A DNA stretch of 64,000 nucleotides from Astropecten irregularis (lineage: Eukaryota > Echinodermata > Asteroidea > Paxillosida > Astropectinidae), in assembly GCA_963971285.1 (NCBI GenBank), contig OZ020247.1, positions 13,412,614 through 13,476,613 of the forward strand, given 5' to 3'. Shown here in pieces: positions 22,247 through 33,094 of this stretch. The notes beneath the pieces were generated by a model that was not told the origin of the DNA, did not search any database, and was given only the letters and a program-made list of their open reading frames with translations. Numbering within the stretch: position 1 is the stretch's first letter; every line of letters starts with the position of its first letter. The position numbers were made by a program, and so were the translations under genes.

Positions 22247-23038
22247 TTTGTACCTTCTCAGTTTAAACAAGAGATTATATTTAGTGCTCTTAATGTATAC
22301 AGAATACAGCGATGCAGCACATTATTTGAATTTAAAAATGGGGCTGCAATAATTATTTTCACATGCAAAGTCTACTAACAGAGGGCGCTAATTCAGCTTT
22401 ATGGGGGTACGGGGATATGCACGACACTATTAAAATGAACTCCCATTGATCTTAGTGTAAAATCTCACACAGTTCACAGTTCAAAAAACCTCATCCAGGA
22501 GTCTCTCAGTTTTTGGTGTAAAACTGTAAATGATAGTTTGAACCCACATCTACCCAATTCTTTTCAATTTTTTAAGTCATTGAAAAGTGAACAAAGAAAA
22601 ATTGACTGGAGCGGGATTTTCAATTTTTTGTTTGTTAGCAAAAGAAATTCTCCAAAATTCCTTTTTCCGTATCCGACTTGCTGCAAGTTTACATGAAGCA
22701 ATGTATATATTACATATATTACAGGCCTATATTTTAAAGCAAAACATTAATGATTTAAAATTAAATTTCGTATTGAATGATGCAATTATACAGGTTGAAT
22801 TATTGGCATACATGAAATTGCCAGGGTATGACCTGGTCTGCCATCTTATCAGAAAGTGACACCTTTCCCCAAAACTGTCTAAAAAATCCTTTTCAAAACA
22901 TAAGATCATCCAATAAATTTAAGCGATATATACAAGAAAAAGTGTTAGCCCATGCAATAACTCCCTGTCAAAATGTCATAAAAGTATTCTTTGTGAACCT
23001 CGCCCCCTCCTCCCAAACCCATGTAAACATAAATAATC
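22247..23038. other. non-coding DNA with a SINE fragment
   Basis: A minus-strand type 1 SINE fragment is visible at about 22515-22625 (AAGTGAACAAAGAAAAATTG and GACTGGAGCGGGATTTT), broken before its B box. Frames at 22587-22909 include it and show no domain. Confidence 0.6.
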
Positions 23039-23140
23039 AAGGTATAATGCATGATTGGTAAAGGTCACAGAACAAGACTCTAGCTTAGTCTATACTCTAA
23101 TCTATAACATTAATTTTTACGTAAAATGTGAAGATTTGAG
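23039..23140 (-). mobile_element. MITE family 2 fragment
   Basis: AAGGTATAATGCATGATTGG and AAAGGTCACAGAACAAGACT match the left end of family 2. Only the first ~100 bp are recognisable, ending about 120 bp from the 3' end of the DUF1647-like gene. Confidence 0.7.
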
Positions 23141-23263
23141 CTCAATCGCGGACATCCACGGGAACACAGAAAGAAAGGAGCGGAAGAGAACGGAAATCAC
23201 GGAGCTCTTCAAGTGCCATCTTACTTTACACAACCTTGACTTTAACTAGCAAGCTCCGATTAC

Positions 23264-25212
23264 TCAAGCTCGGCAGTATTTGGCCTTTTTCCAGCCTTCG
23301 GTGTTCCGAAATAATGGTACCAGACGATTGAGCAACTTAGACGGGTCATTTTCCTCTGTCCAGTATCCCCTCAGTTTCTTGTAGATGACCAGCGACAGGG
23401 CAGCTTGGTCGTACCGATGGGTGTATTGTTTTGGCCCGTGGCGTTGTTGTTCTAAAACGCTTCCTGCAGGACTGATGCATTCTTCTCTCAGTGCGCAGTT
23501 TACCCAAGGCAGGAGAATCTTCTCGTGTATCAGGGCTGTGTTCACCATCAGTACTCGGTTGCCCTCGAGACACAATGCGTAGCCGTCGTCTTTTCTGAAC
23601 GTCTCAATGTCCACCCCAAGTTGCTTAAACATCTCCGGGTGGGTACGGATCATCATGAACTCTGATTTGAACTGCTGAGCGTGTGCTATAAAACCCCTGC
23701 GCTCTTTCAGGGCTGCAAAGAGGGCAAGGGGATTTGCTGTGAAGCGCGTCGAAGAGTCACACCAAAACACGATGCCAAATTCCTCCAGAGTGTCCTGCAA
23801 TCAAAGAATAAAATGCTGTTAATCTTCTCTATTCCAATTTTACTTCAGATATTTATGAAATCTGAATGAAAAAGCTTATTGAAATCTGTCCAATTCAACT
23901 TCAGTTTTTTTCGAATTCACTATAAGCATTGTGTAACCCACAATATAGTATGTTGTACATGTAAAACTACAGACAGACCAATAACATTACCCTTATAATA
24001 ATCGGCTTCCACGCGTACTTAAACAGGTTTTTGAAGTGAGGCGGGTATTTTGTAAAGTTGAAAGATCGCAGCTCGACGTTACACAGTCGTTTCACCTTTG
24101 AGGGGAAAAGAGCAATGTGATTAATTAAAATTAATACCGGAACATTTACAGAATATCATAACCATACAACTTGACACGCAATTTTTTAGCGATATAGGCT
24201 GTAGTACTTTAAAGGGTTCCTGCAGTGCTTTTTTTTAGTAAGCTTATTTTATTGCCTTTATACAGAGAATATACTGACAAATAATTAATGCCAAGTCTTA
24301 TTTTGGTTTCAAACCAGCATTTGGTTTTCCTTTGAATGGCTTTGTAAAACGGGGGATTTTCACGCATACTCATGCATGGAACCAACAGCAAAAATGTAAT
24401 GAAAAAAAAAATTTAAAAAAAATGAAGAGGCAAACTTGACCTACAGAAATAGTTTAGCTCTTTTTTGGCTAACTGTAGCACGGGTGAAACATTTATACAC
24501 GAGTTGTCTTGTACTTTGCATGACCTCGAGTGACCTGTCGAAAAAAGCCGACAGTCCACGTAACTATCCGAAGTCTGACGAAAACGAGTTCGTAATGTTT
24601 CGGATAAATCCGTAAAAAGTCAAAAATTTACTTTTTTGGTCACGTGACCCCCCAGTGAATTTAGCCGATACCTGACCCTATATTTGACAGACAATAGTCG
24701 GGAGCTTTTGGGGTCCGGAAACCAGACTAAGTTAAATTGCTCCCCGGCGACCTTTTTCATTTTCATGGCCCAAATTCGGGAAATACACATCTCACGTCTC
24801 ACCCTCACAGACCATGTTGATTATTCAATCATACCTCTTTGACACCGTCTGGAGTCAAGCCTAGGTCATACATGATGATTGTCTTATTGGGCATCATTTC
24901 CTGTACGCTACCGACCATGCCTTTGCTTTCTTCCAGGTGATTCTGGGAAACGCCGGTCACAATCTGGGTCCGTTCCAGTAGCTCCTTGGGGTCTGCAGTC
25001 GCTAGATCCATCCTACGTTTACCGACCCCCTCCACGTGTACACTGAAGATGTTTTGGTCAGTGTGGGTTTTTGTAAAGCGAGCGGCATCTTTGGGTTTAG
25101 GTCTCTGTAGGTGCTCCGTAGTATTATGCCTGACAGCACAGCGCCCAATTAAAATATAAAGTGCTACTGTCACGGTGACTATTGTTACAAACAAAGTCCT
25201 TAACTTAAGCAT
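23264..25212 (-). CDS. DUF1647-like type II membrane protein, probable glycosyltransferase fold
   Basis: Three exons on the minus strand: 24835-25212 (ATG at 25210-25212), 23991-24095 and 23264-23794. Donors are GAG|GTATGA and AGG|GTAATG; acceptors are TCAAAG|GTG and TTGCAG|GAC. Both introns are phase 0 (739 and 196 bp). The 337-residue product has a short basic N-terminus, one hydrophobic anchor (about residues 5-23) and a lumenal region. The conserved core starts [13 protein letters not shown], passes through [20 protein letters not shown] and YAWKPIII, then FWCDSSTRF (residues 171-179) and [11 protein letters not shown]. This order is that of the DUF1647 family of invertebrate proteins; the Asp-Ser-Ser element could bind metal as in Golgi glycosyltransferases. 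The function is inferred, not shown. The exon structure is well supported. I did not see a polyadenylation signal. Confidence 0.88.
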
Positions 25213-25730
25213 GACGGATTGTAAAGATCAATGTATTACTTTAATTGTCACTAAGTATATAGAGAGACTAGGAATAGGAAATATCTCAAGAGAATGTCTT
25301 CAGTCAAGTTCTGTCCGTATTTATCAGGATCTGCATCACAAAACGAATAAGAGGCTTTGGTTCAGGTCCGAATTCAACATATGCCCTTGCGATGAACACA
25401 CTGTCCTGGAACAAACAAACAATCAAACAAAAATAGATGAAAACAACGAAATAATTAAATACGCGAAAATTGAAGTGCAAACTCTACCAATCAATATATC
25501 CCCTAAAAAAACTTGTCGCGACACCACACTTTTACAGCACCACACTTTTGGGAATCCCAAAAGCAACACTTGGGGAACGTGGTTTTTCATTATGTACCAG
25601 GATTATGAAATGAATAAGGCATCATCAGATCTTAGGCAATCGCATTGAGCTCATTTATATCAAAGTTAAAAAGCCTCATCCTCTTTGAGTGGTCCCCCAC
25701 GTTCTATTTCTTAGGTTGCAGCTTTGGTAA
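25213..25730. other. upstream of the DUF1647-like gene
   Basis: The probable 5' flank of the minus-strand gene. The long plus-strand frame 25175-25648 runs antisense over its start codon and shows no domain, so I do not annotate it. Confidence 0.5.
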
Positions 25731-25812
25731 TGTAACGGACAATTAATTCCGGGTTTCATAATTCGCTGGTTGTTGCTGATCGGAAGGACAGGGCTCCAAG
25801 GTTCACACTACA
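25731..25812 (+). mobile_element. possible short LTR remnant before a primer-binding site
   Basis: The stretch begins TGTAACGG and ends CTACA, in the TG...CA form of LTRs. It is followed at once by TTGGTGGCAGCGGTGGGAT, which resembles the primer-binding site of Ty3/gypsy elements. At 82 bp it is too short for a full LTR, so only the 3' portion may remain. No matching 3' LTR was found. Confidence 0.4.
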
Positions 25813-26164
25813 TTGGTGGCAGCGGTGGGATCGTTCATATGATTTACGGGACGGTGGAGAACAGTGGCACCTGAGCTCGGAAAAGACAAAATCTAGGGAC
25901 TCCGCACCAGTTACAGACCAGGTGACACCAATGCTGGAGAAACTGTTGCAGTTAAAACGACGTGGCCAACTGACAAAGAAGAACGAATGGACGCCGGTGT
26001 GTTGGAGGTGTGGCAGTCTGGAACCCTTTCGAGCCAAATGGCCGGCGATGGGCGAACAGCCACCGTTAAATGCAACAGGGCTGGCCGGGTTCGGACAATG
26101 TTGTAACTGTCATTACCATGCAGGCAGCAGACCAGACGGAACTGGACGCCCCGCCATTGACTGA
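25813..26164 (+). pseudogene. Ty3/gypsy retroelement, leader and gag remnant
   Basis: After the primer-binding-site-like sequence, the plus frame 25922-26164 contains a decayed zinc knuckle (CWRC, then GSLEPFRAKWP) in which the expected His is Pro and the last Cys is Trp. That position is typical of the end of gag. The following ~190 bases are shifted and carry stops. Protease, reverse transcriptase and RNase H are absent, because integrase sequence begins only about 200 bp further on. Confidence 0.6.
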
Positions 26165-26357
26165 GGCAGCTGAAACCCGCAATTTAGCAGCGTAACTTGG
26201 CGACAGAAGCCAATCCTCGGATCACAGCACCTTCAGACACAGAACCCCAGACCTGTCCTTGAAGCCAGTGCGTCAACCTCGGATAGGTACTCCTGCGAAG
26301 GACAAGAGTCCGTCAGACACAACAGAATGATGGAGACCTCTGCCTCACCACCCAGAT

Positions 26358-26915
26358 ATGGGTGGTGAGGCAGTGTATGGGTCAAGGTCAACGACCACCC
26401 TGGAAGAATGTATAGCATCCTTGTACACGGATTCGAAGTTCTGGTTGGCTCGCTTCGAGCAACTGGTGATTGAACGTCGAGCCCTTTGCGTCAAGTGGGA
26501 ACCAAACAGGCCGACCGAAGCACCTTGCCTGCGATTCCTTGTGCCACGAGACTTGCAACCAGCCATTCTGCGACATTTCCATCACGACGAAAAGACTGCC
26601 AGACACTTAGGCATTGCGAAGACCTTTTCAAGGGTATGCCGATCGAAGTGATTTCTACTAGCCTTAGATGAGGCAGTCTGCCCGTACATGGGTTCAACAC
26701 GATGCCAGTGGTGCCAGAGGCGGAAGACACCTGCGAAGCGCGGATGGAGTGCTACGTATCAAGTTGGAGCGCCGATGGAGAGAATCGCAGTTGATGTTGT
26801 TGGGCCACTTCCACACACATGACGAGGCAACAGGTACATCGTCGCCGTCGAGATGAGTACTTCACTAAGTGGACAGAATGCTATCCAGTTTCAGACCACA
26901 CTGCTAAGACGTTGG
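26358..26915 (+). pseudogene. Ty3/gypsy integrase remnant
   Basis: The frame 26358-26651 reads RFLVPRDLQPAILRHFHH and KTARHLGIAKTFSRV, the HHCC zinc-binding part of a Ty3/gypsy integrase. A frameshift later, 26690-26830 reads WCQRRKTPAKRG and ERIAVDVVGPLPHT, the start of the catalytic core with its first Asp. A further shift gives YFTKWTECYPVSDH before the sequence ends at the next repeat near 26915. Stops and at least two frameshifts show it is dead, and the rest of pol is missing. Confidence 0.8.
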
Positions 26916-26929
26916 CAATAGGCGGGCAT

Positions 26930-27900
26930 AGGTGGCAAGTGCGTTAGGCACTCGCCTCTCACCAATGTGGCCCGGTGTGGCGGTCTCAGCTGACTCCCCG
27001 TCTCAGCTGCCCCCCTTACTAGATATATTACCAATAAGTCATGTTATATCTGCGCACAACAACGGTAAAGTCGTCCGTTTAAGTGTCGTACTGAGCTGTG
27101 GTCGAGCTGTGCATTCCACGCTACACAACACAACAGGTTTTTTCCTTCTTTTGAAGGCCATTGCTTCTGTGTGATTTATTACACAATACTACAGGAAAGG
27201 AATGGACACGCTACAAAAACACTGAACCAGGGTTTTTAACGTAAAGACATGGAAGTCAAGGAAAGGGGAGGGGGTGAATAAGGGAAGAAACAGAAAGAAG
27301 GGGGAGAGAAGACAGGCATGGGAAAAGAAATGGGGGGGGGGGTTGGTTTGGTTTAATAGTTCGGGGTCAAATGGTTGAAGGTTGACTGATGGAACAGTGG
27401 GTAGACATAAATTAACCCAACACAGGATGTAGGACGAAGTGCTATTTGTTTGGACCTGTAGACCCTTATATAAATTGACGAATATTCCCCAGAGAATGCT
27501 CACTCACTACGTAACCAAAAGAATACTTCATTAAAGTAATTATTGAATTAATAGCATCAACTAATCTCTCGCTATATGAGGCACGGTACCGTGCGATAGT
27601 TACTGTAGTCATGGGGGGACATCTCAGCACGGGAGACCAACGAGACCATGCACGTGTCGGACTGAACTGTCTCCCTAAGTCAGGGGAGACAGCTGAGACG
27701 GGGAGTCAGCTGAGACCGCCACACCGGGTTCGATCTCGGCTTGGGTCATATGTGAGTAGAGTTGTGCGTTGGTTCTCTCCTATGCTACGAGGGTTTTTCT
27801 CCGGGTTCTCCGGTTTTCCTCCCTCCACAAAAATCAAACACTTTCGATCTCAGGCTGTGCTCAGTGATCATATATGGGTTGAAGTTTGCGGGCTGCCGTA
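26930..27900 (+). mobile_element. SINE split by an inverted-repeat element
   Basis: The left part (about 26930-26973) has a tRNA-like A-box region (AAGTGCGTTAGGCACTCGCC, ACCAATGTGGCCC). The right part resumes at 27726 with GGGTTCGATCTCGGCTTGG, a B box, then CTACGAGGGTTTTTCTCCGG and CTCCGGTTTTCCTCC. Joined across the insertion they make one SINE head, so the element between them landed immediately before the B box. Confidence 0.7.
26976..27723. mobile_element. 0.75-kb element with ~36-bp perfect inverted ends
   Basis: The left arm (26974-27009) begins GGTGTGGCGGTCTCAGCTGA and the right arm (27690-27725) is its exact reverse complement. Overlap of the SINE halves suggests a 4-bp CCGG target duplication, but CCGG is itself palindromic so this is uncertain. 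The interior has no transposase. It includes a G-rich stretch near 27290-27345 and no frame with a known domain. Confidence 0.8.
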
Positions 27901-29228
27901 GGCGCTGCTGTCAAGTGGATCACGTTGTAGCCGCATCCTTCGCAATTCAGCACCCCAGCTGCGAGTAAGGATAATTAGCCTCCCAAATGTTATTATTAAA
28001 CTTGTAGATGAGCCCCACGCGTACCTACAATACCTCATACCTATTAGGCATTGGTTATTGTACAGACATTGATTAATTGTTAATCCACGGTATTTCATAG
28101 GATTTAATTGCAAACACAGAGTAAAACGTGACAGGGAAGTGAGGAACTATTGAATTTGAACTAAACAGCTGTTGTTGTGAAGTGTCATTAGCTGTTTCGC
28201 AGACCGCGAAACAGCCTTTGTTTTTTTAGCTGTTTCGCATGCAGCGGAACAGCTTTTGTTTTTCTTTTGTTATTCCACTTTTTCCCCATAGACATGACAG
28301 GGTTTTTATAAAGTCACTTCTACCCTTACGCCAATTCCGGTCAACTTCATCATACTTGGCACATAGTTAGACCACCACCCCGAATAGTGTCCCGCGTATG
28401 TACGTCATCGTGACGTCATCACGTGCACAATTACGTCATCATAAAAGTGCAAATTTTAGGGCTCTTTATCTCCGGAACGGCAAGTCCGATAGGCTATGCA
28501 CAAGTGCACAACCATACATACTATGCGTGCTGGCCTATAGTAGACTCGGCCATTTATACATGTATGTTTCTCATTGGCACATGTATGTACATGTATGTGT
28601 GTATTGATGGACGACTGACACGCTCCTGATAGTTGTTCACGGCAATGAAGACACCACTGATTTGCTATTTTTATGTACTGGGCAAATTGCGTTCATGTTT
28701 ATTCTTCATATTATTTACAAAACATACGCAAAACAGCTCAGTGTTTGTCAACAAACACATGTCTAGTTTCTCTATGTATTGTGCATACATTGTTTGTAAC
28801 TCTACAGGTGGTTATTCAAATGAGGTGCTGTATTAAAATTACTTACAATAGCAGCTGCTATAATGTTCTCAGAGATTCATTTCATTTCAAGGGCATGCTT
28901 GTGTTCAATGCACAGGATCACGGATTCTATACTGGTACGGATCCCATTTTACCCCGCATAGGACGTGGATCCCCAAATCTGGGATCCTGTGTGTTAAACA
29001 AACAGGCCCCAAGTTTACCTTGAAATCAAACATGCCAACCGATTGAGTTCATGTGTAATATATGTATTTGCACTTGCAGCAAGAATCTTTGTGCGAAGTT
29101 GGCATCACGTTATCGTGCATGTCGTTAATACGCATAAGTGTATAACATTATTATCTAATTTTCAAACTTGGTTTACTTTTTTAACTTGGTTATAGTTTTT
29201 GTCTTTGTCTTTTCCCTCTTTGAGAAAT
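27901..29228. other. non-coding DNA with hairpins and a CRE cluster
   Basis: At 28189-28252 two short palindromes (AGCTGTTTCGC...GCGAAACAGC and a variant) precede a repeat-like block with TTTTGTTATTCCACTTTTTC. At 28401-28443 ACGTCATC, TGACGTCATC and ACGTCATCAT follow one another, a cluster of CRE/ATF-type half-sites and one full site. No exon is recognised; frames at 28398-29023 lack known domains. Confidence 0.5.
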
Positions 29229-29280
29229 CGAGACCTCAGTTGAAACGATATTTCCTGCGAGACAAAAACGTCAGGTCTCG
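29229..29280 (+). ncRNA. hammerhead-like remnant with intact stem I
   Basis: The ends CGAGACCT and AGGTCTCG pair perfectly (8 bp, stem I). Between them are CAGTTGA (in place of CUGAUGA), a poorly paired stem II region, AAAAC (in place of GAAAC) and the triplet GTC directly before the 3' strand of stem I. The layout is that of a type I hammerhead; the core substitutions should abolish cleavage. Confidence 0.4.
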
Positions 29281-29567
29281 TTCTCATGTCATTATTTGTG
29301 ATGTTTAGTTTTGATCATGTAAAAAAAAGGTTGGTTACATTATGAGAATTACGTTTGTTAATTAGCACTTGGTGTCTTTGCAGTCCTGCATTGCACTTTG
29401 TATATGAAAATTTCAATCATTGTTAAGGATAGGAAGATGAGGTTAGTAAAAGCTAGGGTTTAAAATTTAAATTAGTTCATTGTTTATTAATGGCTATTTT
29501 AATGGATTTCATTTGTTCATGATGTGTAAAAAGATCAAACGTATATAGACTAAGTATAAAATATTAA

Positions 29568-29705
29568 ATGGTGAACAAAGAAAATTGACTGGAGCTGGAT
29601 TCAAGCCTGCGACTCCCGGTGAAATACCGGCCGTACCGGCCTAATTCTTCCAATTAAAGAGCCAACCAGCACTATTGTTGTTCTTTGCGCGTAGTTTTGC
29701 AGTCA
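29568..29705 (-). mobile_element. tRNA-derived SINE, type 1 (minus), diverged
   Basis: On the minus strand the tail GTGAACAAAGAAAATTGACT (as written on plus) precedes a B-box-like GGATTCAAGCC (plus orientation) and a disturbed A-box region. The far end has the CAGTCAGAAGACAGAACT block seen in other copies. Confidence 0.65.
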
Positions 29706-29789
29706 GAAGACAGAACTCTGAAATGAAACCACCCGTATACCTCCTGTCTTTAAAAGAGACGAAGATCTACTGGAAAGGTACAACAGAGA

Positions 29790-30185
29790 GCAACTAGGCT
29801 TCTGCCTCATCTCCGTCATATCCTGAAAGACTAAAGGCTTTGAGACTACCTACACTGTCATACAGAAGACAAAGAGCTGAATTAATCCGAATATACAAGA
29901 TTTCAAGAGGACTTGATCAAATTGACATCAACAACTTCTTTGAAATTGATGCTCATGGTAGAACTAGAGGTCATAGCATGAAACTAAAAAAGCACAGATG
30001 CAAATTGCAGATAAGGCAAAATGTCTTTTCAATTAGAAGTATAAATAATTGGAATGCTTTACCAGAAGAAGCAGTTTCTGCATCCAGTGTGAATGTTCAA
30101 ATCAGCTATTGAGAGACACTGGAAAAACCATCCACTAAAGTTTTTACCCTACCAGAGACTATCCAACGTGACGAGGGGCAAATAA
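29790..30185 (+). pseudogene. non-LTR retrotransposon (CR1/L2-like) reverse transcriptase C-terminus
   Basis: The frame at 29840-30112 reads LRLPTLSYRRQRAELIRIYK, then GLDQIDINNFFEID, TRGHSMKL and NVFSIRSINNWNALPEE. That is the conserved tail region of LINE ORF2 proteins, usually written as 'tRGHslkl ... f..R.i..WN.LP'. One frameshift lies just before 29840 (YPERLKAL is in another frame) and another near 30092, after which FKSAIERHWKNHPLKF continues to a stop. It is a 5'-truncated dead copy. The 3' end (CCAAGTAAATCCAAATAAGT) resembles a LINE tail. Confidence 0.85.
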
Positions 30186-30511
30186 GCTGTAAGCTTTACG
30201 TCTCTACATCCAAGTAAATCCAAATAAGTAAAATACCGCTTTATCCCAGGATCAATGCTGCATGCAACCTGAGAAATGGTACATATGGGGGATTATGCAA
30301 AGAGAATGTGCCTTGTTTTGACTGGATAAAATCCAGTCCTTTTCCCATGTGGTTATCTGATGACTTATGTTAGAAAAGTACCCATTCAAATAATTCACCC
30401 CAAAGCCAACTGAAACGGTATTAAAATTATCGATGCACCATTATTTTCCAAGAGCTACTCGGTGTTCACACATTAAAAATAATAATGATGTGCAATCATT
30501 ATATAAAATAC

Positions 30512-30589
30512 TTGGAGTTAGGAGGGCCTAATGTTGATATCCTTAGCACATCCCGCTATGATCCAAACGTCAGGCAAGCCTAACTCCAA
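30512..30589 (+). ncRNA. hammerhead-like remnant with long stem I
   Basis: The flanks TTGGAGTTAGG and CCTAACTCCAA pair over 11 bp, followed by a small internal loop and CCT/AGG. Inside lie ATGTTGA (CUGAUGA position), a decayed stem II ending TGATC, then CAAAC and GTC. The 3' flank is the same sequence that follows the cleavage-site position in the 13897 and 46630 copies, so this copy shows what the complete repeat looked like. Confidence 0.5.
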
Positions 30590-31240
30590 ACAGTCTAGAT
30601 AAAGAAAAAAAAAAGGGAAATGTAGAGCTAACGAATCCAAACTTACCCAATTTGTCCGATAACACGCAGGCTACTACAGCAAACCAAATGCTGTGCAGTG
30701 TATTTCCTAATACATCAAATTCATTACGGCACAGCCGTCCCATACAATGTATTGTGGTCGATAAAAAAAACAATAAAATTATGATAATTAATCTATTGTG
30801 AATACACCGCGCAAAATCAATAATTAATCTTCATTAGCATCCAGTCAGTCGGCAGTGCACGTGAAAGCTGCTCGGTTTATTTGCTACATACGTATGCATC
30901 CGCAGTACGCGCAAGAAATGAATATTCATGAGTTTGACTTCGACGCGAATTTCACTGACTATTCTTATTTCAGCGGGGTTTCATGTTAAAAAAAATGCAG
31001 AATAAAAAGTTCTGCCATAACAGTGACGCAATTGTTTTTTCAAAGAAAAAGTTATAGACTTTAATTGTCATCACGCGTTTAACTACACGTGAAAATGTCA
31101 CTCTTTTGTTCTTATTTTGAGGACAAATATTCTAAAAAATGCACGACTATGATGAGTAAAAGCGACATGGCATTGTACTAAGCTAGTTCAGACGATCTAG
31201 GAAATTGTATTGCCTACCTGCCTACAAAAATGCCCAATTA
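30590..31240. other. non-coding DNA, nothing recognised
   Basis: AT-rich sequence with an ATTAATC motif near 30790-30830. No gene, RNA or repeat boundary is supported. Confidence 0.45.
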
Positions 31241-31531
31241 CACGATTCCACGTCAGTCGCATTACTCATTTGTTGGGTAAAACCTTCCCATATAACTCTG
31301 CACGAAACGGTGGTGCGGCTGGCCGCGGTCTATCGGATGCAGAAACGTCTGTATGACACGTTATTCTGAGGGTAAATACCGCGCCTATGACGTGGCATTT
31401 TATTCCAAAGATGGAGGCATTTTGACGTTCTCCCGCTGGAAAAGGGGAGAACTACCCGACACGCCAACCAAACAGAAATCAATGGGAAACTTTTACCCAA
31501 CAAACGAGTAAACTGACATACGTGGAATCAC
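31241..31531. mobile_element. inverted-repeat element with GATTCCACGT ends
   Basis: The left arm ACGATTCCACGTCAGTCG, extending through ACTCATTTGTTGGGTAAAAC, is mirrored by the right arm GGGTAAAA complement near 31489-31531 (ACCCAACAAACGAGTAAACT, CATACGTGGAATCACC). The arms are about 50 bp with a few mismatches. The interior is ~190 bp, GC-richer than the flanks, and non-coding. Confidence 0.75.
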
Positions 31532-32739
31532 CTAAATGCATCGATTGCTATGGTTGATCCGGCATTACCTTGCGTGTAGTGCACCGCGGCGGGAAAACGC
31601 TAATATAGCGCAATTTGTACAGCCATACGACCGCGTGGTTGCATAGTGCAATGCGTGTAGAATAGGTCCCCGTATGACCGGTTACGGCACCATTTCACCA
31701 CCACACACACTCCCATTGCTAATACACACAGCCGCGCCGTGAACGCGGACGAAGTGGCCAAGATGGGCGAACGACCAAATGACTAACAATTTGCCTCCAC
31801 AACGATTCCACACACGCTACAAAGGGTGAACCCAAGTAAAATAGTCCGAAAAACCGTCCGCCGAGCTCATTAATCAAATTTAAGCACTCAATATATTTTA
31901 AACAAGAGAGTTGTGAGAGCTATGGAAATGATGGATTGAAGAAAAATGGCACTGGACCTCCTGCTTGGACTCTGGGCTTTCCATTTGTGACCATTTGTGA
32001 TGCAATTGGGTGAGAAAGTGGGTCTATTTCAGCTGCTTTGCAGAGATATGCTTTTTTTTAATGGCTTCTTTGACTGGAGTGATCCATATACCTTGTTTTA
32101 GGGGTGGTCAGCTGAGAATGAGTATATCCCAAAAATCCAATGGTCAACCCACCATAAAATGAAACGAAAATGAAAGGTGACATGTTCTTCGTCATTTTTC
32201 TGTGCAACTTGAACACCTGTGAGAGTTCTGAGTATTTTTAAATGATTTTTGAATTATTAGGATTTATCACTGTTGTCTATGGGAGTTTATTTAATTGGGT
32301 GCAACCCAAAACGTCCCGGCCCACCGGGCCTGAAGGAGACCAGTTTTCTTGAGCCAGCTCAATAAAACCTTATTACTCCAGTGGGGCGGTAATCATTTTG
32401 AGGGCAACTTGCTAATTGCCATTTATTAGCTTTTGATGAAAATCAATCTTTTGCCCACCAAGCATCAAATAGTTTGAGTACAAAGCCATTAAAAGAGCAA
32501 TTCATTTAAAGCTGATCGTTTTATTGGACAGTTTATTGCAGTCATTACATGAAGTGCAAATCATATCTTTTCAAGCTGTTTAACTCAAACAAGATGGTGT
32601 CGCAACGGTAAAATCGAACACAGGTTATTAAGTAATTACGAGCACAATTCGATGATTAATGGCTCATAAAACTGACCTAATTAAAGTGCCAGAGTCTGCT
32701 TTTACGGTCAGTGTTTACTAATATAACGCCAAAAAAGAT
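31532..32739. other. non-coding DNA, CpG-richer at the left
   Basis: 31550-31850 is relatively CpG-rich (GCACCGCGGCGGGAAAAC, CAGCCGCGCCGTGAACGC) and includes CCAAGATGGGCGA, close to a YY1 site, so a promoter is possible. I found no exon downstream on either strand to confirm it. The rest is AT-rich with no recognised content. Confidence 0.35.
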
Positions 32740-33000
32740 TTTTTTTTTCTCCGAGTCCTAAAGACAGTATAAAAACTCACCATTTTTGACAGAAAATGTA
32801 AGATTTAGCAGTAAAAAAGCGTGTCTCCTCAAAACGACCCAAGACTGTTGATTTATAAGCCCTGGTGTCCATACATCCTGTATTTATTCTAAAATGTTTG
32901 AAAGTCGGCAAAAAAAAAAAATTGAAAAATCGACCGACCGACCCAAAATTTTAATTGTTCCACTTGAGGGCAACACAACAATTATTTTTTGGCCTAATCG
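32740..33000. mobile_element. inverted-repeat element with CGACCGACCGACC block, copy 1
   Basis: This shares CGAGTCCTAAAGACAG, ACTCACCATTTTTGACAGAA and GCGTGTCTCCTCAAAACG with 33938-34108. It also shares the sub-terminal GAGGGCAACACAACAATT before TTTTTTGGCCTAA. Poly-T and poly-A runs lie at its inner boundaries. It is non-coding. Confidence 0.65.
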
Positions 33001-33058
33001 ACCAAGTACTCATAGTGCACGATATTATTTTACCTTTGTACGTTAAACTGTATATAGG

Positions 33059-33060
<2 letters not shown>

Positions 33061-33092
<32 letters not shown>
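33061..33092 (+). repeat. (TA)n dinucleotide tract
   Basis: An uninterrupted alternating TA tract of about 30 bases directly follows a TAGGCCTA octamer (33055-33062). Confidence 0.95.

Positions 33093-33094
<2 letters not shown>

Noticed and set aside
25175-25648. 157-codon plus-strand frame
   Set aside because: It runs antisense over the first exon of the DUF1647-like gene and has no recognisable domain or splice support.
31550-31850. CpG-richer segment as a promoter
   Set aside because: A YY1-like motif is present but there is no recognisable exon or conserved start nearby.
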